A stretch of 64,000 nt of DNA from Adenanthera pavonina (Eukaryota > Streptophyta > Magnoliopsida > Fabales > Fabaceae): contig JAIVEN010000018.1 in the NCBI GenBank assembly GCA_026686845.1, positions 14,355,001-14,419,000 of the forward strand, read 5' to 3'. The notes beneath the pieces were generated by a model. The model worked only from the letters and a program-made list of their open reading frames with translations. It searched no databases and had not been told where the DNA came from. The position numbers and the translations under genes were made by a program. Positions within the stretch are counted from its first letter, which is position 1; each line of letters starts with the position of its first letter. Shown in pieces: positions 12,165-24,138 of this stretch.

Positions 12165-14953
12165 TGTAACACCTTACTTTTATCTATATTTTTCATTATA
12201 TTATAGTATGTACAATGTCCAAATAGCTCATATTAAGAGCTTGAACCATTAATAGAACCAAAATATTTTCAATACAAAAAATGGTACTATTTATTTGGTT
12301 CTCAAGTTTTCTAGACGAATTTTGAAAAATCATAACTTAATCCAAAAAAATTGTATCAATGTGGTTCAAGTCTTTAAATGAAGCTAGAAACATGATATAC
12401 AATATAAAAATATTAAAATTTCCTTTGACCTGACCAATTAGTACAGTTTATTGCCCAAACTTACACTGTACAACTGGTCATTTCTTTCCTTTTCAGGATT
12501 TTGGCCATAAATTCAAAAATTCATATCTAACTCTATATTGAGCCAAATCATGTATTCTATATCCCATTGGAAATATATATATGTCTACTTGCCTTCATAT
12601 TTTTCTTATACATTTATTTAGTCCAGACAGGGTACAGCATCAATTTGAATCACTAAGGATCAAAACATCACTCTTTCTGGAACAGTCTTGGGAAAACTTG
12701 TATATCTCTCATTGTACACCTCCAATTGAACTCAAACCAGTGTTATATTAACCTCAAAATATAAATACTTTCATAAATGTAAACCACTGAATTTTAGAGC
12801 TCTGTACTATTTTATATCATTTTTAAAAGAGAAGTAATATATTCAGTAAAATTCGCAGCCTTCACATCACTGTCCAATTTTGACCCTTAACTTCAAAAAT
12901 ATACTATAAATTGTACACATATCCAAATTGAGTGTTCTTTAGCTCATTGGAAAGCTTGTTCTCTCTAGTTTCAGATAATATATAACAATTTACTTACTTG
13001 CCCTATCTCGGTCAAACAGTATTGACTTTACTTTCATTACTACAACATGAACTTCTAGCAATATAACATGGCAAAGTAGACTTCGTAACAAGCTCACATG
13101 ATCATTCCATGTTTCAAATCCATGCCAAACATTTCATAATGCTCATAAGGACATAATGGCACAATGGCACAGATCTAAAATCATATACATGGTTTTATAC
13201 ATAATTTCAAAATATACACTCATAGCTTGAAAACACCATCAAGCATCATTCTCTTCTTCATTGTCCTTGCATTTTCTTTGGACTCCTTTGCCATAGCTTG
13301 TACCTATCATTGGGATACTTGAGGGGATGAGATTGGGGGCAATCTCAGTAGTAAGTTACATTTCATGTAATTATGTCAATCATGTCAAATAACTCACATT
13401 TGATCACATTTAATCACATCAATCACCTTTAAACAACAAATTGCCACATTGGTCAAAAAAAATTTGGCAGCATAACGGCTTAGAAAATGGACATCCTGGG
13501 GAATAAAACCCCTCATTTTACAGCCAAGACCAATCAAAGAAATCACAATTGCAATATGGCAATACAATTTAATCATAAAAAGACAATGAAAGAACATAAA
13601 ACAAGAATATGAAACTTAGCTACCTTGAAGCATTCCTTTGGCTTCTTAAAGACTTACAAAACCCTAGAATTTCATTTTCTTCACCTTACGCTTTTTATTT
13701 AACCCCATACTTACTCTTTAGGTTTTGGACCATGGGGAATCCATTTTTAGCTTCAAATTAATGGAAATCAAACTCTTTCCCATCATATTAAATTGGCCAA
13801 AATAGGGATTGGAAGAGGAAAGAAGTGATTTTCATTTTCTTACTTCCAAACATAACGAACCTTGTTCCTTTCACTTAATCTTATGCTTTCTCTTTAATTT
13901 ATGGCAAAAAATCACTTTCTTTCCTAACTCCTTTATCTTGGACGAAATTTACAGCAAAGGAGGAGAAGAGGAACTCAAGAAAACTAACCTTAAACCATTC
14001 AAAACTTGAAGGAAAAATCATTAGAAGTTGAGAGAAGATTTTTACCTATTTTTTCTTGATTTTTCCTTCTCCTTTGCTCCTCACGTACTCCTTCCTTTCT
14101 CCACTGCTTGCAGCTACTTCTTCCTTCTTTTTCAAGTGCTTTGGACATTCAACATGAGGGAGTATTTATAAAGGAGCCAACCAATCAATTATTACCACCT
14201 AAGCTTCTTGATTTCTCTTGAAAATTCATGAAAATATTAAATTAATTCCATTTTGTCATGTGCTGCAGATGGAGCACGAATTTGAGGGTACTTTGGTCTA
14301 AAAATTTTAGATAATTACTTATCCAGATATATCCTGAACCGGTCTGGATAAATAAAGCTACTTTAATAGTATATTTTACTATTATTGGGATACCTATTTT
14401 AACTATATTGGGATATAAAATTACCATAATATACTTGTCCCAATTGGTCCAAATATAAGACCTACACATTTTTCTTAAATGAATACTACTTCTTCCTGCA
14501 GTCCAGACTGATATTTATCGGGTAAGACATTAATATTAAATCATAATTACCCAATAAATATTATTTTGATCTTAATAAATTTCATACTATATTCCATTGG
14601 GCTTAGGTCATTGAAAGCTTCATTTTGACTATATTTTTTCATATTTATAAAAATGCCCTTGACCCGGGATAAAGTTATAATTTTTAAAACTTCCGGGTCA
14701 TTAGGCGTAATTTTCCCCAAAATTCATAAAATTTACTTCTTTGTACGCGTCGAGTCCACTGCCTCTTCTTCTTCTTCTCATCCTCTTTTTTTTCAGAGGC
14801 AAAATGGTCATTTTCTCATTTTTCCTTCTGACCGAGATAATTGACCTTTTTGCCTTATATTATGCAAAATGGTGTATATCCATTTTTGCAAATTTCTTAT
14901 AGATTTTAAAATATTAAGCCTTAAACATTTAAGAGAAATTTCAGAATATTACA
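12165..14953 (-). mobile_element. Solo LTR of the same Ty3/gypsy family, copy 2, 2789 bp
   Basis: Bounded by TGTAACACC and ATATTACA with the 5-bp duplication CCTTT (12160-12164 and 14954-14958). It matches copy 1 (6114-9064) along its whole length in the same orientation. The main difference is a deletion of roughly 120 bases near 13640 relative to copy 1 (region around 7585-7710). It is antisense to the gypsy element at the right end of the window. Like copy 1 it has no internal gypsy genes, so it is best called a solo LTR. Confidence 0.85.
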
Positions 14954-14958
14954 CCTTT

Positions 14959-15449
14959 GGTGGCGAATGGGTGTTGTAAGTTGGGAGTTTTGGTCAAAAA
15001 GTAATTAAAATGGTGTCAGGTATCCAAAATCTCCATACGAAGATGGATTGAAGTGACATTTGTGTCTATGGATAGATTAGAACTAGATTGACTTGTAGGA
15101 GTTAGAATCAGGTTAATCAGAAGTCGGAGCATAAAGTTATGTGTGTTGGAAGTTCGTCCCCAAAGTGGAATTTTGCTGATATTGCACCAGCACGAGGCGC
15201 CGCGACGCTAGCAAGTCAGTGAGCATGAGAGAACTTGGTGAATGGTCGGAGCCGTGGCAGTACTATAACGACCGTGGCTTCAGTCTAGTTTCTAGTGTTT
15301 TTGGCATTTTTCCGCTGCTTTGAATTTTAGAAAGTAATTTGTTGAGTTGTTTAGCCTGTGTTTGGTTGGAGTTTGAAGTTTTTGGTCAAGTATAGAGATG
15401 TACGGGAGTAAGGTATTACAATTTTTACCACGTAGGTAATCCCAGTTAG
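14959..15449. other. Unassigned sequence upstream of the gypsy pseudogene
   Basis: Non-coding. It includes a small GC-rich patch near 15190-15210 (AGGCGCCGCGACG) in otherwise AT-rich DNA. It may belong to the 5' LTR or leader of the gypsy element that follows, but I find no tRNA primer site or LTR boundary to prove it. Confidence 0.35.
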
Positions 15450-15710
15450 CCACTTTTTCCAAAATTATATTTTGACCCCTCAACTTTTCTAAAATTTCAT
15501 TTCTACCCCAAGCCTTTCTGAAATTGTACTTTGACCCCTAAACTATTTAAAATTCTACGTTACCCCTATATTTCCTTAAATGCTATTTTTGCCCTAAATT
15601 TTCAAAAATTTCAATTTGACCCCAAGCTTCCAGAAAATTACACCACGGCCCTATATTTTTCAAAATTTCATCTCTAACCTAGATTTCCCAAAATTACCAC
15701 CTTGAACTAT
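15450..15710 (+). repeat. Degenerate tandem repeat, about 9 units of 27-34 bases
   Basis: Successive units share a form close to TTYCNAAAATT, then a T-rich stretch, then ACCCCTA. Unit starts are near 15450, 15485, 15515, 15544, 15571, 15600, 15628, 15657 and 15684. The array lies in the untranslated leader just upstream of the gypsy gag start at 15809. Its role is unknown. Confidence 0.55.
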
Positions 15711-15808
15711 TTTTAAAGCTTCCTCCCAAATATACCCCTTAATCCTTTCTAAGGCCTTTCCAAACCAAAAAAAAAAAAATTCAATCCTAGCATACCCTAA
15801 CCTAATAA

Positions 15809-18800
15809 ATGCCTCCAAGTCGCAGATCTGTGCATGAAGTTGAAATTGAAGAGTTGAGAAATCGAGTTCAACTACTGCAGGAGCTTGTGAATGTTCAACG
15901 AGAGCAACTACAAGAACAAGGAAGGCAAAGAGAAGAAAATTCAATTAGTAGTGACACTCAATAAGATGGTAATCATCGCCTTCAGAGACCAATCATTCGC
16001 AGCAATGATATCAAAGTTGAAATTCCAGACTTTGAAGGAAAGCTACATGTTCTTATATTGGCTTCAAACTATTAAATGAGTGATTAAGTACAAAGTGGTG
16101 ATGGAGGAACAAAAAGTCAAGATTGTTGCCATCAAGCTCAAGAAACATGCCTTCATATGGTGGGAGATCCTCAAGAAGAAATGCGATCAAGAAGGCAAAA
16201 GCAAAATACGAACATGGGAGAAGATGCGTTGCAAGCTTACTCGTATGACAAAAAGCCTTGTCTGTGGAAGAATATACCAGGGAATTTGAGAAGCTCATGA
16301 TGAAGTGTGATATTCAAGAAAAGGAGGAGCAAATGATAGCCTGTTATCTTGGAGGGTTGAACACTAACATCGCCCATCCAGTCCAGCATTAGCAATATTG
16401 GACTCTAGATTATATCATCCATCTAGCTATCCATATCGAGAAGTAGTTGCCCAAAAAGTTCTCCAATCGACCGAGTTCCTCTACTAGAAGTTTTTTTTTA
16501 TGGCTACAAATGTAAGTTCAACAACCTAATTCTTCAAGCAGGCCTCCACCTTAGGCTGCCAAGGAATCTAGCTCCAAGTCACCTAAGTGTTTCAAATGCC
16601 ATGGGTTCGGCCATATTACTTCAGAATGTCCCAACCGCAAAGTTGTTACCATTGTTAAAGGGGAAGCTTATGTAGCCTCTGATGAAAAGGTTGTCTTTAA
16701 TGAGGAAAAGCCAGTAACTAAAGAGAAAGAGCTAGTGTATGATGAGGAATTTGTTTTTGCTGATCATGGAGAATCATTGGTGATTAGACGAAGTTTGCAT
16801 GTAGCACAAGCAATAGAGGAACCATGGCTTCAGCATAACATCTTCCATACACATTGTACGACTCATGGAAAAGTTTGTAATGTTATCATTGGCAATGGAA
16901 GCCATGAGAATGTCCAACTATATGGTAGAGAAGCAAAATTTGACTACTCAAGCTCGTCTGCATCCATGCAAATTGCAGTGGCTCAACAAGGAAAGCACGG
17001 TAAAAGTTTCTAAGCAATGTCTTGTTTTGTTTTCAATTGGCAAGAAATATCAAGATGAAGTTTAGTGTGATGGTGTTCCTATGGATGCTTGTCATCTTCT
17101 TTTGGGGAGACCATGGCAATATAATCATCATGCTCTATATGATGGTCATGCAAATATCTATTCCTTTGTGAAGGATAAGGTAATGATTAAGCTAGCTCCA
17201 CTGCCGCCTAGTGAATGCATCCAAAGCAGAAAGGAATCCAAGCTATTAGTTTCCTTAGTCACTAAGAAGCAGCTCAAAGTGTTGAAGGTGGAAGCCCAGA
17301 CCTTAGGTCTTGTTCTATTGTTTGAGTCAAATAATGGATCCATTATTCTGCCAAAAGTTGAATAGTTATTAATTGAGTTTTCAGACGTGATACCAAATGA
17401 GATTCCTTCAGGATTGCCACCCATGCGAGACATCCAACATGCTATAGTCTTTTTCCTAGGAGCAGTAATTCCTAATAAGCTTGTTTACAGGATGAGTAAA
17501 CAGGAACATGCTGAGGTACAACATCAAGTTGAAGAGTTATTGAAGAAAGGGTTGATTCATGAAAGTATTAGTCCCTGTGTTGTGCCTATACTCTTAGTAC
17601 CTAAAAAGGATGGAACCTGGTAAATGTGCATTGACTGTCAAGCAGTCAACAAAATCACCATCAAATATCGGTTTCCAATTCCACGACTAGCTAATCTATT
17701 AGACCTGCTACATGGTGCTGTTATCTTTTCTAAAATTGACCTTCGTAGTGGATATCATTAGATCAGAATTCGGCCAAGAGATGAATGGAAGACGACCTTC
17801 AAAACAAGAGATGGTTTGTTTGAGTGAACTGTAATGCCTTTTAGGCTAACAAACGCTCTTAACACATTCATGTGGCTGATGACTCAGGTACTTCACCCCT
17901 TCATTAGCAAATTTGTTATTGTTTACTTTAACGATATTATTGTTCATAGTAAGAATAAGGAAGAGTATATAAAGCACTTACGGCAAGTATTGTAGACTCT
18001 GCAAGAGCAAAAACTGTATGCCAATTTGAAAAAAATGTTCCTTCTTAACTAATGAAGTGATTTTTCTGGGTTATATTATCATCACTGAGGGTGTTTGAAT
18101 TGACCTAAGCAAAATTGAAGCCATTAATAGCTAGCCAACTCCACAATCAGTCCAGGATGTTCTAAGCTTCCATGGACTAGCATCTTTCTACAGGAGGTTT
18201 ATCAGAAACTTTAGTTCTATTGCCACACCACTTATAAATTGCATTAAGGGTGATAAGTTTCAGTGGATAGAGCAAGCCCAAAAGAACTTTGTGGAGTTAA
18301 AAAGAAGTTTGATAGAAGCCCTAGTGCTAGCTCTTCCAAACTTTGACCAAGTGTTTGAAGTTAGCTGTAATGCTTCTAAACTAGGATTGGTGTTGTTCAA
18401 AGCTAAGAAGGACATCCAATTGCCTTCTTTAGTGAGAAACTCAATGATGCTAAGCTCAAATATTCTACTTATGACAAGGAGTTCTATGCCATTGTTCGAG
18501 CTTTACAGCATTGAAGTCATTATTTGTTAAGCAAAAAATTTATTCCTACTCTGATTATGAAGCTCTTAAGCATTTAAGTTCTCAGCAAAAGATCAATTGT
18601 AGACATGTTGCTTAGAGTGAGTTCATGCAATCTTATCCATTCTTGCTCAAGTGCAAGGCTGGCATTCTAAATTTAGTAGCTGATGCACTTAGCCGTCATC
18701 ATGCTTTGCTTTCTATTATTCAAGCCAAAGTTGTTAGCTTTGAGACCATCAAAGAGTTGCACCAAAATAACCCTAAATTTCATGGAATATGGAATGCCAC

Positions 18801-20047
18801 TATAGATCAACCTTTCCAGCTATATTACAAGCATGAAGAGTTCCTATTCCGAGGAAAACCTCTATGTATTCCTCAATGCTCATTCCGAGAGGCCATAATT
18901 TGGGAACCCTATGATGGTGGATTGGCTGGTCATTTTGGTCGAGACAAAACTGTGGCCTTAGTCAAAGAAAATTTTATCGGCCAAGGCTTGAACAAGATGT
19001 CAATAGGCATATTCAGAGGTGCAGAATCTGTCATTTGGCTAAGTCCAAAAGCCAAAATACTGGGTTATATATGCCTCTTTTAGTTCTAAAAACACCTTGG
19101 GAAGATGTAAGCATGGACTTTATCATCGGATTACCCCGGACACAGAGGCAAAATGATTCCATCATGGTCATGGTAGGTCAATTTTTGAAGATGGCTCATT
19201 TCATTTTATGCCAAAAAACCAATGATGTTGTTGAAGTTGCAAATTTGTACTTTAAGGAAATTGTTCGACTCCATAGTATTCCTAAGACTATCACTTCTGA
19301 TTGTGATATCAAATTCCTCAGTCACTTTTGGAGAACTCCATGGAAAAAGATGGGGACCAAGCTTTAATTTAGTAGTGCTAGCCATCCTCAAACAAACAAA
19401 CAAAGTGAAGCAATTAACAAGGTCCTAGGAAACTTACTCTAAAGCTTTGTTGGGAAAAATTTGAAACAGTGGGTTCTTATCCTTTCACAAGTTGAGTTCA
19501 CTTATAATAACTCAATTAATCAAGCTACTAGGAAGTGTCCATTCAAAGTAGTTTATGGTGCCCACTTAGTCCATTAGATTTGACTCCTTCATTTGATAGT
19601 CAACATTACAGTAGTGATGCAGACCAAAGAGCTAAGCAAAACAAGAAGCTGCATGAGCAAGTTCAAGAATGAATCCAGAAGTAGAACTTAAGATACAAGA
19701 CTCAGAGAGACAAGCATCAGAAGCAACATACTTTTAATGTGGGAGACTTGGTGTGGATATATCTGAGGAAAGAGAGTTTTCCCAAACAACCAAATGCCAA
19801 GCTATCTCCTAGAGTTGACGGTCTGTTCAAGGTTGTGCAGAAGATAAACAACAATGCCTACAAGGTAAAGCTGCTAGGAGCCTATAAGGTCTTTGCCACC
19901 TTCAACGTTGCTGGTCTATCTCCATACTTTGAACAAGATACCGAGTTTGACTTGAGGGCAAGTCCTAGCCAACCCGAGGAGGACGTAATAGAAGGAATTG
20001 AAGCCATGAATAACAACCATGAAAGGCCATCAATATTGCATCCGTAA
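15809..20047 (+). pseudogene. gag-pol: Decayed Ty3/gypsy gag-pol, CRM/Reina-like
   Basis: Starts at ATG 15809 (MPPSRRSVHEVEIEEL). Gag has the retrotransposon-gag signature IKLKKHAFIWWE near 16130-16170 and one CCHC knuckle CFKCHGFGHITSEC at 16588-16629. The protease end LLLGRPWQYNHHALYDG is near 17095. RT follows (PILLVPKKDGTW, FSKIDLRSGYH), then RNase H (LVADALSRHHA near 18680). Integrase has GGLAGHFGRDKT near 18920, WEDVSMDFIIGLPRT near 19100 and a GDLVWI to LSPYF tail near 19740-19930. Many stops and frameshifts break it. The RT active site reads YFND instead of YFDD (Asn codon 17930-17932). The integrase style suggests a chromovirus of the CRM or Reina kind; the lineage call is tentative. 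Confidence 0.8.
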
Positions 20048-20390
20048 CCTCTATAACTCATCCTTAATTGCTTGTAACTCATGTAACCTCTACTTAATTA
20101 CTTGTAACTCCCTTTTAATTTCTTGTTTGACATTATGGATGAAAATGACCCTCAGGAAGCAGTATAAATAATGTCCTGGGTTATGTCTCTATCATCAAGT
20201 TAAGGAATACAGTATTATCTCTCATTTGAGTGTTTCACTTAGTTTTTGAGCCATTAAATCTCTCCACAGTGAAGAGTCATCTTTCTATTTTTCATTCGTT
20301 GTGTTATTTCCTCTATCTATTTTGTGAAATTGAACATGATAAGATGCCAATGGTTTAGATTGGAGGGCTTCTTCTAATGTTGCTTTTTGA
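20048..20390 (+). other. 3' trailer and probable short LTR of the gypsy pseudogene
   Basis: Non-coding sequence after the gypsy stop. It has repeated TAACTC/TAACCTCT words (20047-20110), a TATA-like GTATAAATA at about 20162-20170, and T-rich sequence behind it. That layout resembles a short LTR promoter. No matching 5' copy was found, so boundaries are not given. Confidence 0.35.
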
Positions 20391-20404
20391 CCAAACGGGC
20401 TGGC

Positions 20405-20625
20405 AGGGTGTTGGGAACGAAATATGCTGATCATCCAACAACAAAGAATCTTATTCTTAGGAGTTAGGGTCTTAAGCCTAAGGCAATTAAGGTTGTTAGT
20501 GCTGGTGATAACTTATTTATCTTTAAATTTAATAACACGGGAAATTTTGATTGGGTTCAACACGATAGCCCACATGGACTATTAAGGTTGTCTTGTGGTT
20601 TTGAAAACATGGCCTTGATTGATAG
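20405..20625 (+). pseudogene. LINE ORF1-type DUF4283 fragment, piece 1 of 3
   Basis: Translates as a stretch with LKPKAIKVVSAGDNLFIF and KFNNTGNFDWVQHDSP, which has the pattern of the DUF4283 RNA-binding-like domain found in plant L1 LINE ORF1 proteins and related zinc-knuckle proteins. There is a stop near 20461. It ends at the target duplication GATAG (20621-20625), where composite element B begins. The reading continues at 40377 after B. The family assignment rests on pattern and on the zinc knuckle in piece 3. Confidence 0.5.
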
Positions 20626-21640
20626 TGTTGAAACAAGAGTTTTGATGATTCTAAACCAACACTCAAAAGCTTGGATTGAAGATATCAAAGGAGATCAAAG
20701 CTATCTCAAGTGAAGATTTTATGAGTATTTGCTGGTAGATTTTTTGTAGAGTCTTAGTTCTTGATATGATTGGGTAAAATATTTTGATTTGAAGAAAAGA
20801 TATTTTTAAACTTTGATTTTATGTTAAATCTTGAAATATTTGGAAAACACCCACAAACAGACGAAGGTTGAAAGTTCAAACTAAACTGTCAAGTTGGAAA
20901 TTCGAACTTTGCCTTAGGACATTCGAATTTCGAGATTAAACTGAACAAGTCTGAAGAGATGTCTCTCTGTCAGACGAATTTTGGTTTTTCAAAATTTGAA
21001 TTTTCATCTAGTCTGAAAGAAGCCTTTTTGGACAGACGAACTTTACAGTTTCAAAATTCGAATTTCAGACAAAATGCAATTTGTGAAAACCAAAGAAATT
21101 CGTCTGAAGCTATGTTAAAGTTCATCTGAAATTAAGAAGAAATTGAGTTTAAAAAATGCTCTCTGACAGACGAACTTTATAGTTTCAAAATTCGAATTTC
21201 AGACAAAATGCAATTTGAGAAAACCAAAGAAATTCGTCTGAAACTATGATAGAGTTCATCTGAAATCAAAAGGAAATTAAGTCTCAAAATTGATCTCTGA
21301 CAGACGAATTTCACTACGTCAAAATTCGAATTTCGAAGAAAGTGAACTACTGTGCCTCTTTGAACGTTCAATGGACAGACGAATTTTGGGCATCCAAAAT
21401 TCGAATTTCAAGGGTACTGTAGAAAATTGAAAACACTGTTCACGATTTACAGAAAAACTTTCTTCTTAAAAATTCGTATGTCACATTGAAAAAATACTTC
21501 ATAAGCTTCAAAATTCAAATTTCACTCTATGAACAGACGAACTTCGTATTTTAACGTTGGAAGCTTTAACCTTCGGTTCCTTCAAAATTCGTCTGTTGAC
21601 CAACCAAAATTCGAATTTCAGTATGTCAGAAACATTAAAT

Positions 21641-21741
21641 GCGGTTGGTAAACGGATAGTTTTTCAGAATAACTGTTGGATAACTTCCCCAACGGATAGA
21701 TTTAGTCTCTAACGGATATTTGAGACCTAAATCTATAAATA
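21641..21741 (+). promoter_or_regulatory. Core LTR promoter of LTR1: AACGG cluster and TATA box
   Basis: AAACGGATAG (21650-21659), CCCAACGGATAG (21688-21699) and TCTAACGGATAT (21708-21719) precede TATAAATA at 21734-21741. A fourth, inverted site reads AACTGTTGG here but AACCGTTGG in LTR2 and LTR3, where its reverse complement is TCCAACGGTTA. AACGG is the core of the plant MSA element bound by three-repeat Myb proteins in G2/M genes. Regulation by such factors is inferred only. Confidence 0.6.
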
Positions 21742-22239
21742 CAACATCATTTGAAGTTGTGGGTAACGAATCAAACTTATTAATACCGAATTTCTGCTAA
21801 ATCTTTTCTCAAAAAGTTTTACCCTCTCAACTTCATTATTTGTACTTAAACTTTCATATCTACTCTTTTCAAGAGAGTTATTTCATTGTAATCAATCTAC
21901 TCTTCATCTGGGAGATAGATTTACTTGTGAGGGGTATTCACAAGGGGATTGGGAAGCACATAGTGTAAGTGCTTGGAGAGTTTGAGAGAGCTCAGAAACA
22001 TAGCATACTCGTGTACTGTGGCCTTAGCAAGAAGCCCGTTGAAATTCTTGCTGTATAGTGGACAAATCTCAAGAGGTGTCTTGGGGACTGGATGTAGGTC
22101 AAGTGGATAGACCGAACCAGAATAAATCATTGAGTTTTCTTCTCCTTATCTCTACTTTTCAGCTTGCTCTGTTTTACACGTTCTTTTCACTATACTCTGA
22201 TATCTTCACTTACTTCACTTTGTGCAGAAAAAGTTCAAT

Positions 22240-22268
22240 CTTCCCAATTCACCCCCCCTCTTGGGAAG
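22240..22268 (+). other. U5 inverted repeat next to the primer site
   Basis: CTTCCCAA (22240-22247) and TTGGGAAG (22261-22268) form a perfect 8-bp stem around a C-rich 13-nt loop, ending 17 bases before the primer site. The same pair occurs in the LTRs at 32352, 40371, 45830 and 47754. It is mutated by one base in LTR A (CTTCCTAA) and in LTR D. Confidence 0.6.
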
Positions 22269-22285
22269 TCAGCCTTGCTAACAAG

Positions 22286-22297
22286 TGGTATCAGAGC
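22286..22297 (+). promoter_or_regulatory. Primer binding site, initiator Met tRNA
   Basis: TGGTATCAGAGC, complementary to the 3' end of plant initiator methionine tRNA, lies two bases after the 5' LTR. It marks where minus-strand DNA synthesis starts. Confidence 0.93.
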
Positions 22298-22338
22298 CCG
22301 GATTCCCATTCAAAGGATTTTACAGTCCGGGAACAAAG

Positions 22339-24138
22339 ATGGTTGGCTTTGGAGAGAGTATACTTCCTGAAGGGAACAACACTAACAGACCACCAGGCTT
22401 CAGTGGAGAGCATTATGGGTACTGGAAGATGAGGATGCAGATCTACCTCCAATCAATTGATCTTGACATCTGGTCAGTCATTGATAAAGGAGATTTCGTC
22501 CCAATGGCTCTAACTGAAGATGGAAGATACAAAGAGAAGCTGGAAGCAGAATGGAGTGATGAAGACAGGAGGAGAGTCCTGCTGAATTTTAAAGCAAAGC
22601 ATTGTTTAGTCAGTGCCCTGAACCAGGACGAATTCTACAGGGTCTCACAATGCACCACTGCAAAAGGAATGTGGGACACTCTGCAGATTGCACATGAAGG
22701 GACATATGGGGTCAGGGAGAACAGACTCAACACATGCATTGGAGAGTATGAGAGCTTCAAGATGGCTGAAGGAGAAACTATAAAAGAGCTCCAAAAGAGA
22801 TTCATTCTCATTGTGAATTAACTAAAGAGTCTAGGAAAGGAATACTCTCAATCAGAGAAAGTAAGAAAAATTCTCAGAGCACTCCCTCTGGAATGGCAGC
22901 CCAAAGTGACAGCAATAGAAGAAGCCAGAGAAGAATCAATGGCCTCTGTCACAGCTCTCTTTGGCAGCCTTGAAGAGTATGAAGGAAAAATCAAAGCTCT
23001 CAAGGAAGCTGGGATGGACAGAAAGAAGAAAGGCCTTGCCCTCAAAGCTGCTGATGAAAAGGAAGAAGAATCTGACGAAGAGGATGGGCTGGATGAGGAA
23101 ACTCTGGCTATGATGGTCAGAAAATTCAGAAGATTCTACAGCAAGAAGAAGAACAAGAGATTCTTCAAGAAGGTAGCCGCTGGGGAAAGCAAGAAAGAGG
23201 CAAAAGAACCTGTGACTTGCTATGAGTGCAAGAAGCAAGGACACATAAAATGGGACTGCCCTCAATTCCTCAAGAAGCAAGAAAAAGAAAAGAAAGGTGC
23301 TGACAAAGGGAAAAAGAAGAAGGCGTACATCTCATCCATATGGGGCAATAGCTCAGACGAGGAAGAAGAAGATGAAGATGAGATTGCCAACATTTGTCTA
23401 ATGGCACTTGCTTCTGAAGAAGCTACACCCTCATACAGTAGTGATCAGGATGAAGAGGTATATGAATCTGAACCTTCCTATTCTGAATTACTGGATGCAT
23501 TTCATGAGCTTCATGATGAATTTATTAAAGTTGCTAAAGAACTGAAATTGGAAAAGAAAAAGATAAGCAAGCTGGAGTTTCAAAGCACAGTTTCTGAAAC
23601 TTCTTCTTTATATACTTCTGAATCTGTTTGCTGCACTTCATGCACTGAACTTAAACGAACGAATGATTATCTAGTTAAAAGCATGTCTAGGCTCACTAGA
23701 GGTAAAGATATGTTGTTTGCATTGATGGGGAGCCAAAGAATATCACAAGGAAAAGCTGGTCTTGGCTATGATCCATGTGCTGTCAAGGAAAAGATTAGGA
23801 AGAAAAATCAAAATGCATATATGAGACATTTTGTGCATGCTAAGAACAATAAAAAGAAAGTTAATGCATCACCTCACATTGAAACGTATGATCAACCAAG
23901 GCATGCTAGACAAAAGTATTACCTGCACTGTTTTCTTCCTGCATCTCAATCTAGCAGTCCTTTCACTACCTGTCATTTCTGTAACAAAAAGGGACATATT
24001 TCCAGTTCTTGTGATTTGAGGAAAAATGGACTTGGCAAGAAAGTTGGATGGGTTCCCAAAGTTGCATCTGCATCTAGGGAAAAATATACTGACCAAAAAG
24101 GACCCAAGCAAATTTGGGTACCTAAAAGGAAATCATAA
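22339..24138 (+). pseudogene. gag: Sirevirus Gag of B, one nonsense codon
   Basis: Chosen start is ATG 22339 (MVGFGESILPEGNN), since the reading frame upstream holds only the primer site. About 600 codons long. The N-terminal half has the copia UBN2-like capsid pattern (FSGEHYGYWKMRMQIYLQ). Then come acidic and basic stretches, a first knuckle CYECKKQGHIKWDC from 23218, a helical acidic/basic middle, and a second knuckle CHFCNKKGHISSSC from 23971. One TAA at 22819-22821 replaces a Gln codon (the C copy has Gln there); otherwise it is open. Gag forms the particle shell and binds RNA. It ends with TAA at 24136-24138, and pol follows in the -1 frame. Confidence 0.9.

Larger units (their letters stand above)
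20626..22283 (+). repeat. LTR1 of composite B (5' LTR, 1658 bp)
   Basis: Starts TGTTGAAACAAG and ends CTTGCTAACA, two bases before the primer binding site. The first 1 kb holds about 20 modules of two kinds, GACAGACGAA/TTCGTCTG and AAAATTCGAATTTC. AACGG motifs (21651-21717) and a TATA box (21734-21741) follow. Relative to LTR3 it lacks about 62 bases between two GACAGACGAA copies near 21160-21172. Confidence 0.92.

Noticed and set aside
16488..16502. Short T-run (TTTTTTTTA) as a terminator
   Set aside because: Plant sequence; a T-run alone has no support as a functional terminator here.
22058..22432. 124-codon ORF spanning the LTR1 end, primer site and gag start
   Set aside because: It overlaps the primer binding site and gag in another frame, and its mirror in LTR3 ends differently.
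24121..24138. Classical -1 slippery heptamer at the gag end
   Set aside because: The bases around CCTAAAAGGAAATC do not fit X XXY YYZ in the gag frame, and the A-rich run differs between copies.
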